From contig JAWLDZ010000012.1 in the NCBI GenBank assembly GCA_041686355.1, positions 1 through 50,286 on the forward strand: a stretch of DNA of 50,286 nucleotides. Direction: 5' to 3'. The position numbers were made by a program, and so were the translations under genes. How positions within the stretch are numbered: position 1 is the first letter of the stretch; every line of letters begins with the position of its first letter. Origin of the DNA: DSBN01 sp041686355 (GTDB taxonomy: Bacteria > Spirochaetota > Spirochaetia > DSM-16054 > Sediminispirochaetaceae). The notes beneath the pieces were generated by a model that did no database searches, had not been told where the DNA came from, and saw nothing but the letters and a program-made list of their open reading frames with translations. This document shows positions 26,025-34,913 of this stretch, one piece after another.

Positions 26025-27224
26025 ATGAAAGGCTATTTTCATTTTCTGCGGGAAGTGCCCTTCTTTCAGAACCTCAATGACGAGGACATTCGGGATATCA
26101 TGCGCTACTGCCGTGAGGTAGAACTCACCCCCGGAAAGGTCATCTTTTATGAGGGGGAAGCGGCCGACCGTTTCTATATCGTCATGGAGGGGGAGGTTGA
26201 GGTCTGGAAGGATTACGACAGCCCCTATGCGGACCTTCTAGCAGTGCATGGTATTAACAAGCTTTTTGGCGAGATGGCATTGGTAGATAATTTGCCGCGC
26301 AGTGCTACCGTGGTCACACGGACCCGCTCCCGTCTGCTGTACATTAACGAAGAGGAGTTTCAGCGCCTGCTGAAGGAGAACTCCCTGGTAGCCTTGGCTA
26401 TTATTCGCTCCCTCAGTGCCATGGTTCGTAAAAGCAACCAGAGCTTTGTGGAGGACCTCCGCGAGCGCAACCGACAGCTTCAGAAGGCCTATGATGAGCT
26501 GCAGGCAGCCCAGGACGAGCTGCTGCGCAATGAGCGGCTTACTACTCTGGGCAAGTTCTCCTCTATGATCCTCCACGATATTCGTAATCCGATCTCGGTA
26601 ATTAAGGCTTATGCGGATATGCTTTCATTATCTTCTGGTAAAGCAACTTCTAGTGAAGCAACCTCTAGTGAAACTTCGAAAGAGACGAAATATCTGGAGA
26701 AAATTAGTTTTGAGACCGAACGGCTCAACCAGTTGGCCAATGAACTGCTCGATTACTCGAGGGGTGAAATTCGGCTCGATATGGGTATCGTCTCAATACC
26801 CGATTTCTTTCGTGAAATCTGTGATTTTACAGACCATCGGTTTACTTCGAAGGATATCAAGGTGGAGTGCTCCTACGACTACGACGGTCAGGTAATCATG
26901 GATCATAAACGAATGCTGCGAGTATTTACCAACCTCCTGGAAAACGCCCGTAAAGCCCTTGGCCGTCAGGGCAGCTGCAGAATTTCGGCGGTTCAAGAAA
27001 ATAAGATGATCAAGTTTTCAGTTCGCGATGATGGAAGCGGTATGAGTCAGGAAGTGTTGGACCACATTTTTGAGCCCTTTTATTCTTCTTCCCCCAACGG
27101 CGGTACCGGTTTGGGAATGGCTATTGTAAAAAGTGTAGTCGAAGCCCATCACGGTACGGTGGAAATTGAAAGCAGCGAGGGGCAGGGGACCGAAGTACTC
27201 ATTAGAATGCCGCTGCGCCTGTAA
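26025..27224 (+). CDS. Cytoplasmic histidine kinase with N-terminal cyclic-nucleotide-binding domain
   Basis: 399 residues, no membrane segment. Residues 1-135 are a cNMP-binding beta-roll (PGKVIFYEGEAADRFYIVMEGEVEV, FGEMALVDNLPRSATV). A coiled-coil signal helix (145-175, RERNRQLQKAYDELQAAQDELL) leads to the HisKA box ILHDIRNPISV with H184. The HATPase domain has N-box NLLENARKAL, G1 DDGSGMS and G2 GGTGLGMAIVKSVVEAHHG. Fusing a Crp-like sensor to a kinase implies phosphorylation controlled by a cyclic nucleotide or another small ligand. A Ser/Thr-rich insert with a tandem ATSSE repeat sits between the two DHp helices. No response regulator is adjacent. Confidence 0.92.
   Translation: MKGYFHFLREVPFFQNLNDEDIRDIMRYCREVELTPGKVIFYEGEAADRFYIVMEGEVEVWKDYDSPYADLLAVHGINKLFGEMALVDNLPRSATVVTRTRSRLLYINEEEFQRLLKENSLVALAIIRSLSAMVRKSNQSFVEDLRERNRQLQKAYDELQAAQDELLRNERLTTLGKFSSMILHDIRNPISVIKAYADMLSLSSGKATSSEATSSETSKETKYLEKISFETERLNQLANELLDYSRGEIRLDMGIVSIPDFFREICDFTDHRFTSKDIKVECSYDYDGQVIMDHKRMLRVFTNLLENARKALGRQGSCRISAVQENKMIKFSVRDDGSGMSQEVLDHIFEPFYSSSPNGGTGLGMAIVKSVVEAHHGTVEIESSEGQGTEVLIRMPLRL
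26643..26672 (+). repeat. 15-bp in-frame tandem repeat in the kinase gene
   Basis: GCAAC(T/C)TCTAGTGAA occurs twice in tandem, encoding ATSSE-ATSSE in the loop between the DHp helices. Short in-frame repeats like this can change copy number by slippage. Confidence 0.75.
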
Positions 27225-27389
27225 GTCCTGTCCTAGCGATGCAGACAGATACGGCTTTCTATAATCTTTTGCACCTCCGCGTAAAAGGTGGAGTAGTAGA
27301 ATCATATCAATTCTCCCTTTACTTTTTTACAGAAACTAATTAAAATATGTGATAGGTAAAGAAAATAAAGATTTTGTTAAGGAGTAAGT

Positions 27390-28151
27390 ATGGGTATTAA
27401 ACCTGGAAAGAAATTTTACAAAGAGAAAAGCCAATGTACAATAACCGAACTTTTCAATAAGAGCGATTCCAATCTAAAGTATCTAAGTGCGGCTCAAATG
27501 GACATATGGGGAGGATCCGTCTCTCCGCAGCTCTCATTTAAATATGAAGAGACTTTAATCTATAATCTTAAAGATACCTGTGAGGTGGAAGTAGAGGGCC
27601 ATAATTACCGCCTCGAACACTACGATGTACTCTACATTCCAATCAACACCGCTTTTACCGTGCGCCACGCCGGCGGGGAAGCAGGGCTGCTGTATATGTA
27701 CCGAGCAGTCGGGGATAAGTCATATCCCGTCCATCATTCAAAATGGAAAGAGATTAAAGAAAATAAAGACCGTATTCGCTACCTGAATAAAAAAGAGGTC
27801 TATCTCATGTTCGATGTGGCTGAGCAAGCCAATAAGTTAATTGCCGGCTATACCTTTTACGAAACCTACACCAGGGCCTGGCCGCCGCATAATCACACCG
27901 ACCAGGAAGAGGTGTACGCTTTTATTGAGGGGAAGGGCGCCATGGAGGTGTATGAAGACGACGAGCATAAAACTTTTGTAACCTCCGTCGAAGTTGGCGA
28001 CCAGGTGACCATTCCGATGCTGAACTACCACCCGGTGTTCAGCCATGACGATCCGGTAACCTTTATTTGGTGTATTGCCGGTGAGCGGTACTGGGTGGGA
28101 GATAAAAACAAAGACTTCATGAAGGGTAAATCTGAAGAGATCACCACCTAA
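27390..28151 (+). CDS. Two-cupin protein of the KduI/IolB-like family
   Basis: 253 residues made of two cupin barrels. The first (about 50-115) has LIYNLKDTCEVEVEGHNYRLEHYDVLYIP. The second (about 155-240) has the metal-binding PPHNHTDQEEVYAFIEGKGAMEVYED and a distal His in MLNYHPVFSH. KduI and IolB are bicupin isomerases acting on uronate or inositol breakdown products, and the H-x-H...E metal set fits that group, but the exact substrate cannot be told. AAGGAGT precedes the ATG. The alpha-galactosidase gene begins 8 bp after the stop, so the pair probably serves sugar catabolism together. Confidence 0.75.
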   Translation: MGIKPGKKFYKEKSQCTITELFNKSDSNLKYLSAAQMDIWGGSVSPQLSFKYEETLIYNLKDTCEVEVEGHNYRLEHYDVLYIPINTAFTVRHAGGEAGLLYMYRAVGDKSYPVHHSKWKEIKENKDRIRYLNKKEVYLMFDVAEQANKLIAGYTFYETYTRAWPPHNHTDQEEVYAFIEGKGAMEVYEDDEHKTFVTSVEVGDQVTIPMLNYHPVFSHDDPVTFIWCIAGERYWVGDKNKDFMKGKSEEITT

Positions 28152-28159
28152 CACAAGAT

Positions 28160-30385
28160 ATGAGCACGATAGACTTTGATGCGGACAATCAGATTGTTTC
28201 ACTGTATGGTAAGAAAAGCAGTTACAGTATAAAACTCTACAACAACAGTATGCCCTTGCATCTTCATTGGGGGGCAAAAACCAGTATATCCGCATCAAAG
28301 TCATTTTTTCCTGCAAATGACCGAGGCTTTGTGATCTGGGCTAAGGATAATGATAGCTCCTTTTTAGTGGAGGAGATGCAGTGTGAGTACAGCTTTGCGG
28401 AAAACGGTGACTTTCGGCTGCCCGCCTTTCGCATTAGGGATGGACAAAATTACCCCATCACCGGTCCTTTTGAGCTTACACCGCATATCTACCGGGGGAA
28501 AAATCCGATCCCCGGTCTGCCCTCCGCCCGTCCCGGAGATGCACAGGATCTTGAAACCCTAGAACTGCGCATGCATGATTCTAAGAGCGGTTTATGGATT
28601 AGCCTTTCTTACACCATGTTTCCCGAGTACGACGCGGTTACACGGCACGTGCGCTTTTACAACGAAGGCAGCCGGCCGATCAAAATCGAAAAAGCCGCCA
28701 GTATTTCTCTGGATATGTATAACTGGGAGTATGAACTACTTTATCTGCACGGAGCTTGGGCCCGGGAGAGACAGTTGCAGCGCCGCCCGCTTCAAAGCGG
28801 GACTACCGCCTTTGGCAGTATACGGGGAATCAGCAGTCATCAATTTAACCCCTCCTTTGCGTTGGTTTCTCCGGAAACCACAGAATTCTCAGGCGAAGCC
28901 TATGGGTTTTCTCTCGTCTACAGCGGAAACTTTCTCACCGAGCTGGAACTCAACCACGATAACAACCTGCGGGTAAACCTTGGCCTGCATCCCGATACTT
29001 TCGAGTGGCAGCTGCAGCCGGGAGACAGCTTTAATACTCCCGAAGCCCTTATGATATATTCTGATGAAGGGTTGAATGGCATGAGCCATAAATTTCACGG
29101 CTTTATTCGCGACCATATTTTTCCACCCGCCTTTCAGAAAGTTGAACGTCCTATCCTATTTAACAATTGGGAGGCAACCTACTTCGATTTTGAGGAGCGG
29201 GGTTTAGTAGAACTGAGTGATATTGCCGCCGATGTAGGGGTAGAACTGTTTGTGTTGGATGACGGCTGGTTCGGTGAGAGGAACACCGATCGTACATCCC
29301 TGGGTGACTGGAGTGTAAATACGGCAAAGCTGCCTAACGGACTGAAAGGGCTTGCAGAAGAAATTGAAAAACGGGAGCTCCAATTCGGACTCTGGCTTGA
29401 ACCTGAAATGATTTCTCTCAACAGCAAGTTAGCCAGGGTACATCCGGATTGGTATATTTCTATCCCCAATCGTCCTGTTGCTGAGGGACGTAATCAGTTA
29501 GTGCTCGACCTCAGCCGCAGCGATGTGTGTGAGTTCCTAGTTGAGACTTTAGAACAGATTCTATCCTCGGCATCGATCAGTTATGTAAAATGGGACATGA
29601 ACCGGTATCTGACAAATGTAGCCTCTCCTCAATTACCGGCCTCCCAACAGCGAGAGCTGTATCATCGTTACGTACTGGGACTGTATCATGTGCTGGAGAA
29701 AATTACGGCTAAATATCCGAAGGTGCTTTTTGAGGGCTGCTCCGGCGGCGGTGGCCGCTTTGATTTGGGAATTCTGTATTACATGCCCCAATACTGGACC
29801 AGCGATAACACCGATGCGGTGTCGCGAATCAAAATACAGTACGGGACCAGTCTGTTTTTCCCGCCTATTTCGATGGGAGCCCACGTGTCAGCCGTTCCCA
29901 ATCACCAAGTCGGGCGAACTACTTCCTTGGAGTTCCGCGGGCATACCGCCATGAGCGGCAATTTCGGGTATGAGCTGGATCTACGGGCACTTTCGGATGC
30001 CGAACTTCGGCAGATTACACAGCAAAGTGCATTTTATGCGCAGCACCGCCGGCTGCTTCAATTCGGCCGCTTCCTTCGGATCAAAAGCCCCTTTGAGTCA
30101 TCTGATGCCGCCTGGATGTTTATCAACAGCGCAGAGTCTGCTGAGGATTCCTCTGACCCTGATTATTTTATCCTTTTTTGGTTTCGCCTGCATGCCGAGG
30201 CGAATCCCCCCTCGCCACGAGTAAAATTAGCCTGTCTAGACAAGAATGCTGTATATGAAGAAGAATCGAGCGGTCTTAGCTATACCGGCAGTGAAATGAT
30301 GCACCGTGGAATAATTCTGCCGCAGCTGGAAGGGGATTATGTATCACAGGTATTCATTTTTACAAAAAAAGGCCGATTCGGATGA
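28160..30385 (+). CDS. GH36 alpha-galactosidase
   Basis: 741 residues, the usual length for bacterial GH36 enzymes, which release alpha-1,6-galactose from melibiose, raffinose or galactomannan side chains. An N-terminal beta-sandwich is followed by the TIM barrel (LFNNWEATYFDF, LFVLDDGWFG). KWDMNR holds the nucleophile (D479) and SDNTD the acid/base (D549), spaced 70 residues apart as in Geobacillus AgaA (D478/D548). No signal peptide, so oligosaccharides must be imported. The ribosome site is weak; coupling to the cupin gene 8 bp upstream is likely. The last codons lie within the terminator hairpin of the opposing operon. Confidence 0.95.
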   Translation: MSTIDFDADNQIVSLYGKKSSYSIKLYNNSMPLHLHWGAKTSISASKSFFPANDRGFVIWAKDNDSSFLVEEMQCEYSFAENGDFRLPAFRIRDGQNYPITGPFELTPHIYRGKNPIPGLPSARPGDAQDLETLELRMHDSKSGLWISLSYTMFPEYDAVTRHVRFYNEGSRPIKIEKAASISLDMYNWEYELLYLHGAWARERQLQRRPLQSGTTAFGSIRGISSHQFNPSFALVSPETTEFSGEAYGFSLVYSGNFLTELELNHDNNLRVNLGLHPDTFEWQLQPGDSFNTPEALMIYSDEGLNGMSHKFHGFIRDHIFPPAFQKVERPILFNNWEATYFDFEERGLVELSDIAADVGVELFVLDDGWFGERNTDRTSLGDWSVNTAKLPNGLKGLAEEIEKRELQFGLWLEPEMISLNSKLARVHPDWYISIPNRPVAEGRNQLVLDLSRSDVCEFLVETLEQILSSASISYVKWDMNRYLTNVASPQLPASQQRELYHRYVLGLYHVLEKITAKYPKVLFEGCSGGGGRFDLGILYYMPQYWTSDNTDAVSRIKIQYGTSLFFPPISMGAHVSAVPNHQVGRTTSLEFRGHTAMSGNFGYELDLRALSDAELRQITQQSAFYAQHRRLLQFGRFLRIKSPFESSDAAWMFINSAESAEDSSDPDYFILFWFRLHAEANPPSPRVKLACLDKNAVYEEESSGLSYTGSEMMHRGIILPQLEGDYVSQVFIFTKKGRFG

Positions 30386-30392
30386 ATCGGCC
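30364..30392 (-). terminator. Terminator of the seven-gene minus-strand operon
   Basis: Minus strand: GGCCGATTC, a short ATCC loop and GAATCGGCC, then seven Ts. It lies downstream of the PEGA-like gene and overlaps the final codons and TGA of the alpha-galactosidase gene. On the plus strand the hairpin lacks a U-tract. Confidence 0.85.
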
Positions 30393-30486
30393 TGTGGGTT
30401 AGTGCCGGAGCAACATATAGTAAACTGGGAGGGGAACTATATAATTGCCGCCGACACTCTTATTATCGTCTTCCAAAGATAAAACA

Positions 30487-31503
30487 TTAGTTGTCATTAA
30501 TTAAAATATCAAAAAACAGCGAAACTTTGTAGCTTTTTCCGCCCTTGATATCAATTTTTTTACTCACTGAGTAATCTCCAATTCTTACCAGCACCACATG
30601 TTCCCCCGGATCGGTCTTTAACTGTGTTTCAGACCCCACTTCAACCTGTTCTCCATTAAAAAAAACAACCGCATCATCCGGGGCTTCAAAGCGTATATTT
30701 GCTTGCTTTGGCTCGAGTACTGCTTCTAATTTGGTGGTCTGGGCTTTTTCTATACCAATCGATTTTGAGTAAGTAAGGTAGAGATCGCTTTCTATAGTAA
30801 GTTTATGCACACCCGTGGAAAGGATAAACCGTTCTGAGCTCTGTTCTTGCCGTTTTCCGTCAATGTGTATCTGAATATCATCAGGGTCAACATCTTTAGG
30901 CAATTCAAGCAGCAGTGCCCCTTTATCAATTACGACCGGTTTGATGGTGATTTTGAAGCGGGATTGAGACACATTGGAGGGAATGCCCTTCATTATTGGA
31001 TCAATGCTAAGCAGGAGGGGATAATCCTCTGGTCGTGGGTGGACGCTTACAGTGGAGCTGTCCAGGGTCGACCGTTCCCATCTCCCTTTCTCCCTGAGCG
31101 GAATATCTACAAATGTGTTTTTCGCTGATGGAAATGGATCGGAATAGATTTTATTAGCTGAATAGTCACTGATGTCCTCTCGGGGAGAAGGTGAGACATT
31201 GCTGTACACACTCAGCAAAAAACTCTCTCTGAATTGCAGTGCCGCCTGGGGGGATTCCACTTGAACTACTATACCCTGCAAAAACTCGCTTGATTCAACC
31301 CGTATTTGACATAACTCACGCAAGCCAACAGATATGCTTGTATCCGAATAGCTTTCGTCGACCATAAGCGTATGCTCTACTTCACCCCTTATCTGCTCGG
31401 CTTCTAAAGACAGGGAAGGGAAGAGCACTATCACCCCCGTAAGTACAACAAGTATTCTAATGGAGTTTAATCTGTGGTAGGTAACAGCTTTGATGGATCC
31501 CAT
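30487..31503 (-). CDS. Exported PEGA-like repeat protein
   Basis: 338 residues. CAGGAGAATC lies just before the ATG at 31503, which overlaps the peptidase gene by 37 bp, so the two are coupled. An N-terminal hydrophobic stretch (ILVVLTGVIVLFPSLSLEAE) acts as signal peptide or anchor. The C-terminal half has two short beta modules resembling PEGA domains (IHIDGKRQEQSSERFILSTGVHKL and VFFNGEQVEVGSET...LKTDPGEHVVLVRIGDY), folds common in envelope proteins of spirochaetes and other bacteria and thought to bind surface polymers. The middle is of unknown fold. A cell-wall role alongside the M23 peptidase is inferred. Confidence 0.7.
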   Translation of the reverse strand: MGSIKAVTYHRLNSIRILVVLTGVIVLFPSLSLEAEQIRGEVEHTLMVDESYSDTSISVGLRELCQIRVESSEFLQGIVVQVESPQAALQFRESFLLSVYSNVSPSPREDISDYSANKIYSDPFPSAKNTFVDIPLREKGRWERSTLDSSTVSVHPRPEDYPLLLSIDPIMKGIPSNVSQSRFKITIKPVVIDKGALLLELPKDVDPDDIQIHIDGKRQEQSSERFILSTGVHKLTIESDLYLTYSKSIGIEKAQTTKLEAVLEPKQANIRFEAPDDAVVFFNGEQVEVGSETQLKTDPGEHVVLVRIGDYSVSKKIDIKGGKSYKVSLFFDILINDN

Positions 31504-32396
31504 GATTCTCCTGCGTTTCTAATTTCAAAGTGAAGGTGCGGGCCGGTTGATAAGCCCGTACTGCCCACTGTTCCTATTATAGCACCTGCACTATGCTTGT
31601 GTCCTGTTTGAGTGTAAATTTCTTCAAGATGCCCATAAATTGTAGAAAAATTTCCCTCATGCTGCAAAACTACATAGTTCCCGAGGACAGGATCTATACC
31701 GACAGCCGCTGTAGTCCCTCCTCTGGCTGCCTGTACCTCAGTTCCCTGGGGAGCGGCAATGTCTATACCGTGGTGAAAGCGCTGTGAATGGGTAAATGGA
31801 TTTGTCCTTTTACCATAATGTGAGGAAATCACCCCATGGGGAAGCGGAAAGCGAAAAAGGACATTCAGAAAAAAAAGTCGTTCGAGGGGATGAAAGCTTT
31901 CGCCGCGGAGGAAATAATAAAGCCTTTTGTGTGAATTCTCAGTCACGTACACTACCGTACCAAGCTCCGGAGCTTGTACTCGCCATGCGTGCATGAGCTT
32001 TTCTATGTCATTTTTTGGCTTGTCGGCAATAAATATTCCCGGGTTGTTGGGAATGAGTATCTTCTCTGTGCTGCGCAACATCTCCGGATTACGGAGTCCG
32101 TTCAGGAGTGCTATTGTCTCATAGGGCAAGTTAAATCGTGCTGCAATCGAGAATAGAGTATCCTCGGTAGAAGGGGTATAGGTGAATAGGTTCAATGCCG
32201 GTGGTGGGTTATCGGTATGAACAGCCCGATAATATCGGCTAATATCATCGGTGACTTGTCGGAACATGGGGTCGTCCCGGTGCAACCTTTCTATTTTGGG
32301 GTAGATTGAATCGAGTCTATTTTCCGCATTTGTGAGTGTACTAAATAATAGAAAAGGAATACTCATCAGCAGATACCGTCTTAAAACTCGGTTCAT
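31467..32396 (-). CDS. LysM and M23 zinc metallopeptidase
   Basis: 309 residues with a signal peptide (MNRVLRRYLLMSIPFLLFSTLTNAE). A LysM-type peptidoglycan-binding motif sits at about residues 72-115 (YTPSTEDTLFSIAARFNLPYETIALLNGL...ILIPN). The C-terminal M23 domain has zinc ligands in HHGIDIAAPQGTEV and HLHFEIR, with GYGHLE-like YGHLEEIY between them. All three zinc-binding positions appear present, so it may be an active endopeptidase cutting peptidoglycan cross-links, unlike degenerate EnvC/NlpD activators. It lies in an operon with Mla-like transporter genes. Confidence 0.92.
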   Translation of the reverse strand: MNRVLRRYLLMSIPFLLFSTLTNAENRLDSIYPKIERLHRDDPMFRQVTDDISRYYRAVHTDNPPPALNLFTYTPSTEDTLFSIAARFNLPYETIALLNGLRNPEMLRSTEKILIPNNPGIFIADKPKNDIEKLMHAWRVQAPELGTVVYVTENSHKRLYYFLRGESFHPLERLFFLNVLFRFPLPHGVISSHYGKRTNPFTHSQRFHHGIDIAAPQGTEVQAARGGTTAAVGIDPVLGNYVVLQHEGNFSTIYGHLEEIYTQTGHKHSAGAIIGTVGSTGLSTGPHLHFEIRNAGESWDPSKLLPTTD

Positions 32397-32434
32397 TAGC
32401 GCAACTCCATCACTCGCTTACCGCATAGACCTTT

Positions 32435-32869
32435 TTAGGGTTGTGCAAAGAATAGAACCCCTATCAGGCCAAAGGATAGAAGAGTACATGCAATTCCGGC
32501 TAGAAGGGAGACAGAGCCAAAAACTATCAGTGTAAGATAAATAAGAATAAGTGCTGCCAGTACCTTACCAATACGCTTCAGCGGGAAGATGAGAATTGAT
32601 GTAGTGCTGTAGCCCTGACTTTTAAGCTCATTGATGCTGTTCCCAATGTGTTTTAACAACAAAAGCAAGATACCCATAGCACATACAATCAGCACTGCGA
32701 TTGTAAAACTCGTTCGCCCATTGGTCGCCCAGTACCAGAGCGGCAAGGTTATCAGTGCGGAGAGGCTCGCTACACCAAACGAAAAGGCAAGTACCCGTAG
32801 GACTGCCTTAAAAAAAGTAATATAGCCCTGGGTGATACGGGATGATATTCTAATAATTCCTGTGCTCAT
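32435..32869 (-). CDS. Small integral membrane protein of unknown function
   Basis: 144 residues with four hydrophobic segments (about 20-46, 56-72, 95-115 and 118-140) and a short polar loop INELKSQGYSTTS in the middle. The ATG overlaps the stop of the TPR lipoprotein gene (TAATG), so it is translated by coupling. No recognised domain. Its place between a TPR lipoprotein and an M23 peptidase suggests an envelope function. Confidence 0.7.
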   Translation of the reverse strand: MSTGIIRISSRITQGYITFFKAVLRVLAFSFGVASLSALITLPLWYWATNGRTSFTIAVLIVCAMGILLLLLKHIGNSINELKSQGYSTTSILIFPLKRIGKVLAALILIYLTLIVFGSVSLLAGIACTLLSFGLIGVLFFAQP

Positions 32870-33801
32870 TATAAGTTGTTCCTCTGAAGGTACTCTACAA
32901 CTTTTTCATGTTCTCTATCAAGTTCAAGGGCTGCAAAAAGAGTACGGGCACGCTGTAAGTATTCTTTACCTGTTTCAGTCTCTTCCATTTGAATGTGGCT
33001 GCGGCCAAGCAGAAACAGGTCATGGCCAATACCGACACTGTTTTCAGTTAGCTTATCATATTCGAGGGCCTTCTTGGCATGATCGACAGCCCTTTCCAAG
33101 CTTTGCTGCTGCAGAGCAATTACTCCAAGCATGTAGTGGTTGGACGCAATTTCAAGCAAGTTATCCATTTTACTGTTGAGCGCAAGTGCTTCTTCAAACT
33201 CTCTTCGGGCTTTATCCAACTGGTTCTGAGCTCGATATACAGTTCCCCGGTTATGCAGCAGTATTGCCAGCGTTGCTGTTGAGTTTTCTGTATCTGCTAT
33301 AAGCGACATTCCTCGTTCAAACCAGTCGAGAGCTTCTGAGTGGCGGCCGGAATGGAAAGCAAGTTCACCTAAATTATTATAGGTTTCTGCGGCGGCTTTT
33401 TTAACTTGAAGCTTCGCCTCATCAACTGGACTGAAAGTGGTTAAGCTGGATGCTGCAGCTTGAAACATCTGCTCGGCCTCTTTTGTGTAGCCCTGAGCCA
33501 AAAATGTCTTTCCCAATGCATTGTAGCAGACAGTTTTCCCCAATTGATCGTCAATACGAATATAACTGGTCAGGGCCAGGGTATACATTTCAGCGGCTTT
33601 CTCATAACGAGCTTCAGTATAGAAAGTGTTGCCATAGCCGGCAAATTTCGAGGCTTCTAAAGCTGTAGCCCTGGGTGGTTCCTGCTGCTTAGGTGCTGAA
33701 GAGCAGGCTGTGATTAACAGCACCCACAGAACAGCGCAGCACATAAAAACGGCGGATCGCAGTTGCAGATAGCTGCATAGGCGTTGGTGTAAAAAACTCA
33801 T
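32869..33801 (-). CDS. TPR-repeat lipoprotein
   Basis: 310 residues from the ATG at 33801, whose A is shared with the TGA stop of the MCE gene and which follows CGGAGAG; an in-frame TTG one codon earlier is less likely. The signal sequence ends in the lipobox LITAC, predicting lipid anchoring at the cysteine, followed by SSAPKQQEPP. The mature part has about five TPR units (for example AAEMYTLALTSY, TYNNLGELAFHSGRHSEAL, ILLHNRGTVYRAQNQLDKA). Likely an envelope scaffold partner of the Mla-like transporter. Confidence 0.85.
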   Translation of the reverse strand: MSFLHQRLCSYLQLRSAVFMCCAVLWVLLITACSSAPKQQEPPRATALEASKFAGYGNTFYTEARYEKAAEMYTLALTSYIRIDDQLGKTVCYNALGKTFLAQGYTKEAEQMFQAAASSLTTFSPVDEAKLQVKKAAAETYNNLGELAFHSGRHSEALDWFERGMSLIADTENSTATLAILLHNRGTVYRAQNQLDKARREFEEALALNSKMDNLLEIASNHYMLGVIALQQQSLERAVDHAKKALEYDKLTENSVGIGHDLFLLGRSHIQMEETETGKEYLQRARTLFAALELDREHEKVVEYLQRNNL

Positions 33802-34826
33802 CAAAACTCTCCGTCCCGCATCCCCCTAAATGTTGAGGGGGTGCTGTACTCTTCTGTTATTCCCCGACGGAGGAGGGGATTGTTCTGCAGTCCCTGCATA
33901 ACATCCTGACTCTCCTGCAAAGTGGTCCGTCCCTCCTGCAGAATAGCGGTAATGCTGGGCTGCTGTTCGTTCACATAGCCGGCGAAGCTGCTTAATTCGA
34001 TAGCTGAACTCTCTAACTCGGCAATAATAGATTGTATATGTGTATACAGCTCTTCATCATCGTCCAGTAGTTTTGCCACAGACCCTTTTGGGTCAAGCAG
34101 GTGTTGTACAAGGCCTTGTGTGTCCGAGAGTTGCGCAGAAGTTTTCTCCAGATTAGCGGTAATGCCGGAAGTATTTTCAAGTGTATTATGGAGCTGAGCC
34201 ATAACCTGCTGAGTTTGCAGGAGCACATCGAGCAAAGGTCCGGGCTGAGTGCCGGCAAGGGTCTTATCGATGCGGGTGATGGCGGAATTGAGAGAATTGA
34301 TTGTTTCATAGGTACTATCCAAAATCGGGCCGATGCGGTTTACTACACTCGATACCGCATCCTCCTTCTCGTCTGTTTTCACTAACCCGGATTCAAGCCT
34401 CCGCCGCCCTTCAGCAAAATCTGTCGAAGGAATAAATGAACCCTCTTCGAGCGGCGGGCCCTGGCCGATACCCGGATAAAAAATTAAACTGCTGCCTCCA
34501 ATTCCGATAGGGCTCGTGGCAAGTTGCAGTACAGAATTCGGCAGGACCCGGTTATAGTAGGTATCAAAAATGTGAAAGTTGATTTGTACAGTATTATCTT
34601 CCAACAGCTCAATTTTATCGACCGCCCCGATAGTAAACCCCTTGAGTTTAATTGCCATACCACGGTTTAGGCCTGAACCACTTTGAAATTGGCTGACAAA
34701 CGAGTAGTCCCTTGCAAACCAGCGCTGGTTGATGCCCATGAAAATTAAAATAGCTGCCAGCGAAAGTATGGCCAACAATGTGAAGATTCCTACTATCTGT
34801 TCTGCGTAGCGTATTCTGAATTTCAT
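33801..34826 (-). CDS. MCE/MlaD-family lipid-transport protein
   Basis: 341 residues. An N-terminal transmembrane helix (about 10-32) anchors it in the inner membrane. A single MCE domain follows (about 38-120, FQSGSGLNRGMAIKLKGFTIGAV...). The rest is a long helical region with coiled-coil character. MCE proteins form hexameric rings with a hydrophobic pore that carries phospholipid across the periplasm, and single-domain forms with a long helix can build tubes like PqiB/LetB-type bridges. The gene follows the MlaF-like ATPase by 87 bp and is coupled to the TPR lipoprotein. Confidence 0.9.
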   Translation of the reverse strand: MKFRIRYAEQIVGIFTLLAILSLAAILIFMGINQRWFARDYSFVSQFQSGSGLNRGMAIKLKGFTIGAVDKIELLEDNTVQINFHIFDTYYNRVLPNSVLQLATSPIGIGGSSLIFYPGIGQGPPLEEGSFIPSTDFAEGRRRLESGLVKTDEKEDAVSSVVNRIGPILDSTYETINSLNSAITRIDKTLAGTQPGPLLDVLLQTQQVMAQLHNTLENTSGITANLEKTSAQLSDTQGLVQHLLDPKGSVAKLLDDDEELYTHIQSIIAELESSAIELSSFAGYVNEQQPSITAILQEGRTTLQESQDVMQGLQNNPLLRRGITEEYSTPSTFRGMRDGEF

Positions 34827-34913
34827 CTTAATATAATAGTATGTCAGGATTAATATTCAGTCAAACCCAAACTTTCTATTGTATCCCTCCTGCAGTGAAA
34901 GATGTTACACCGG

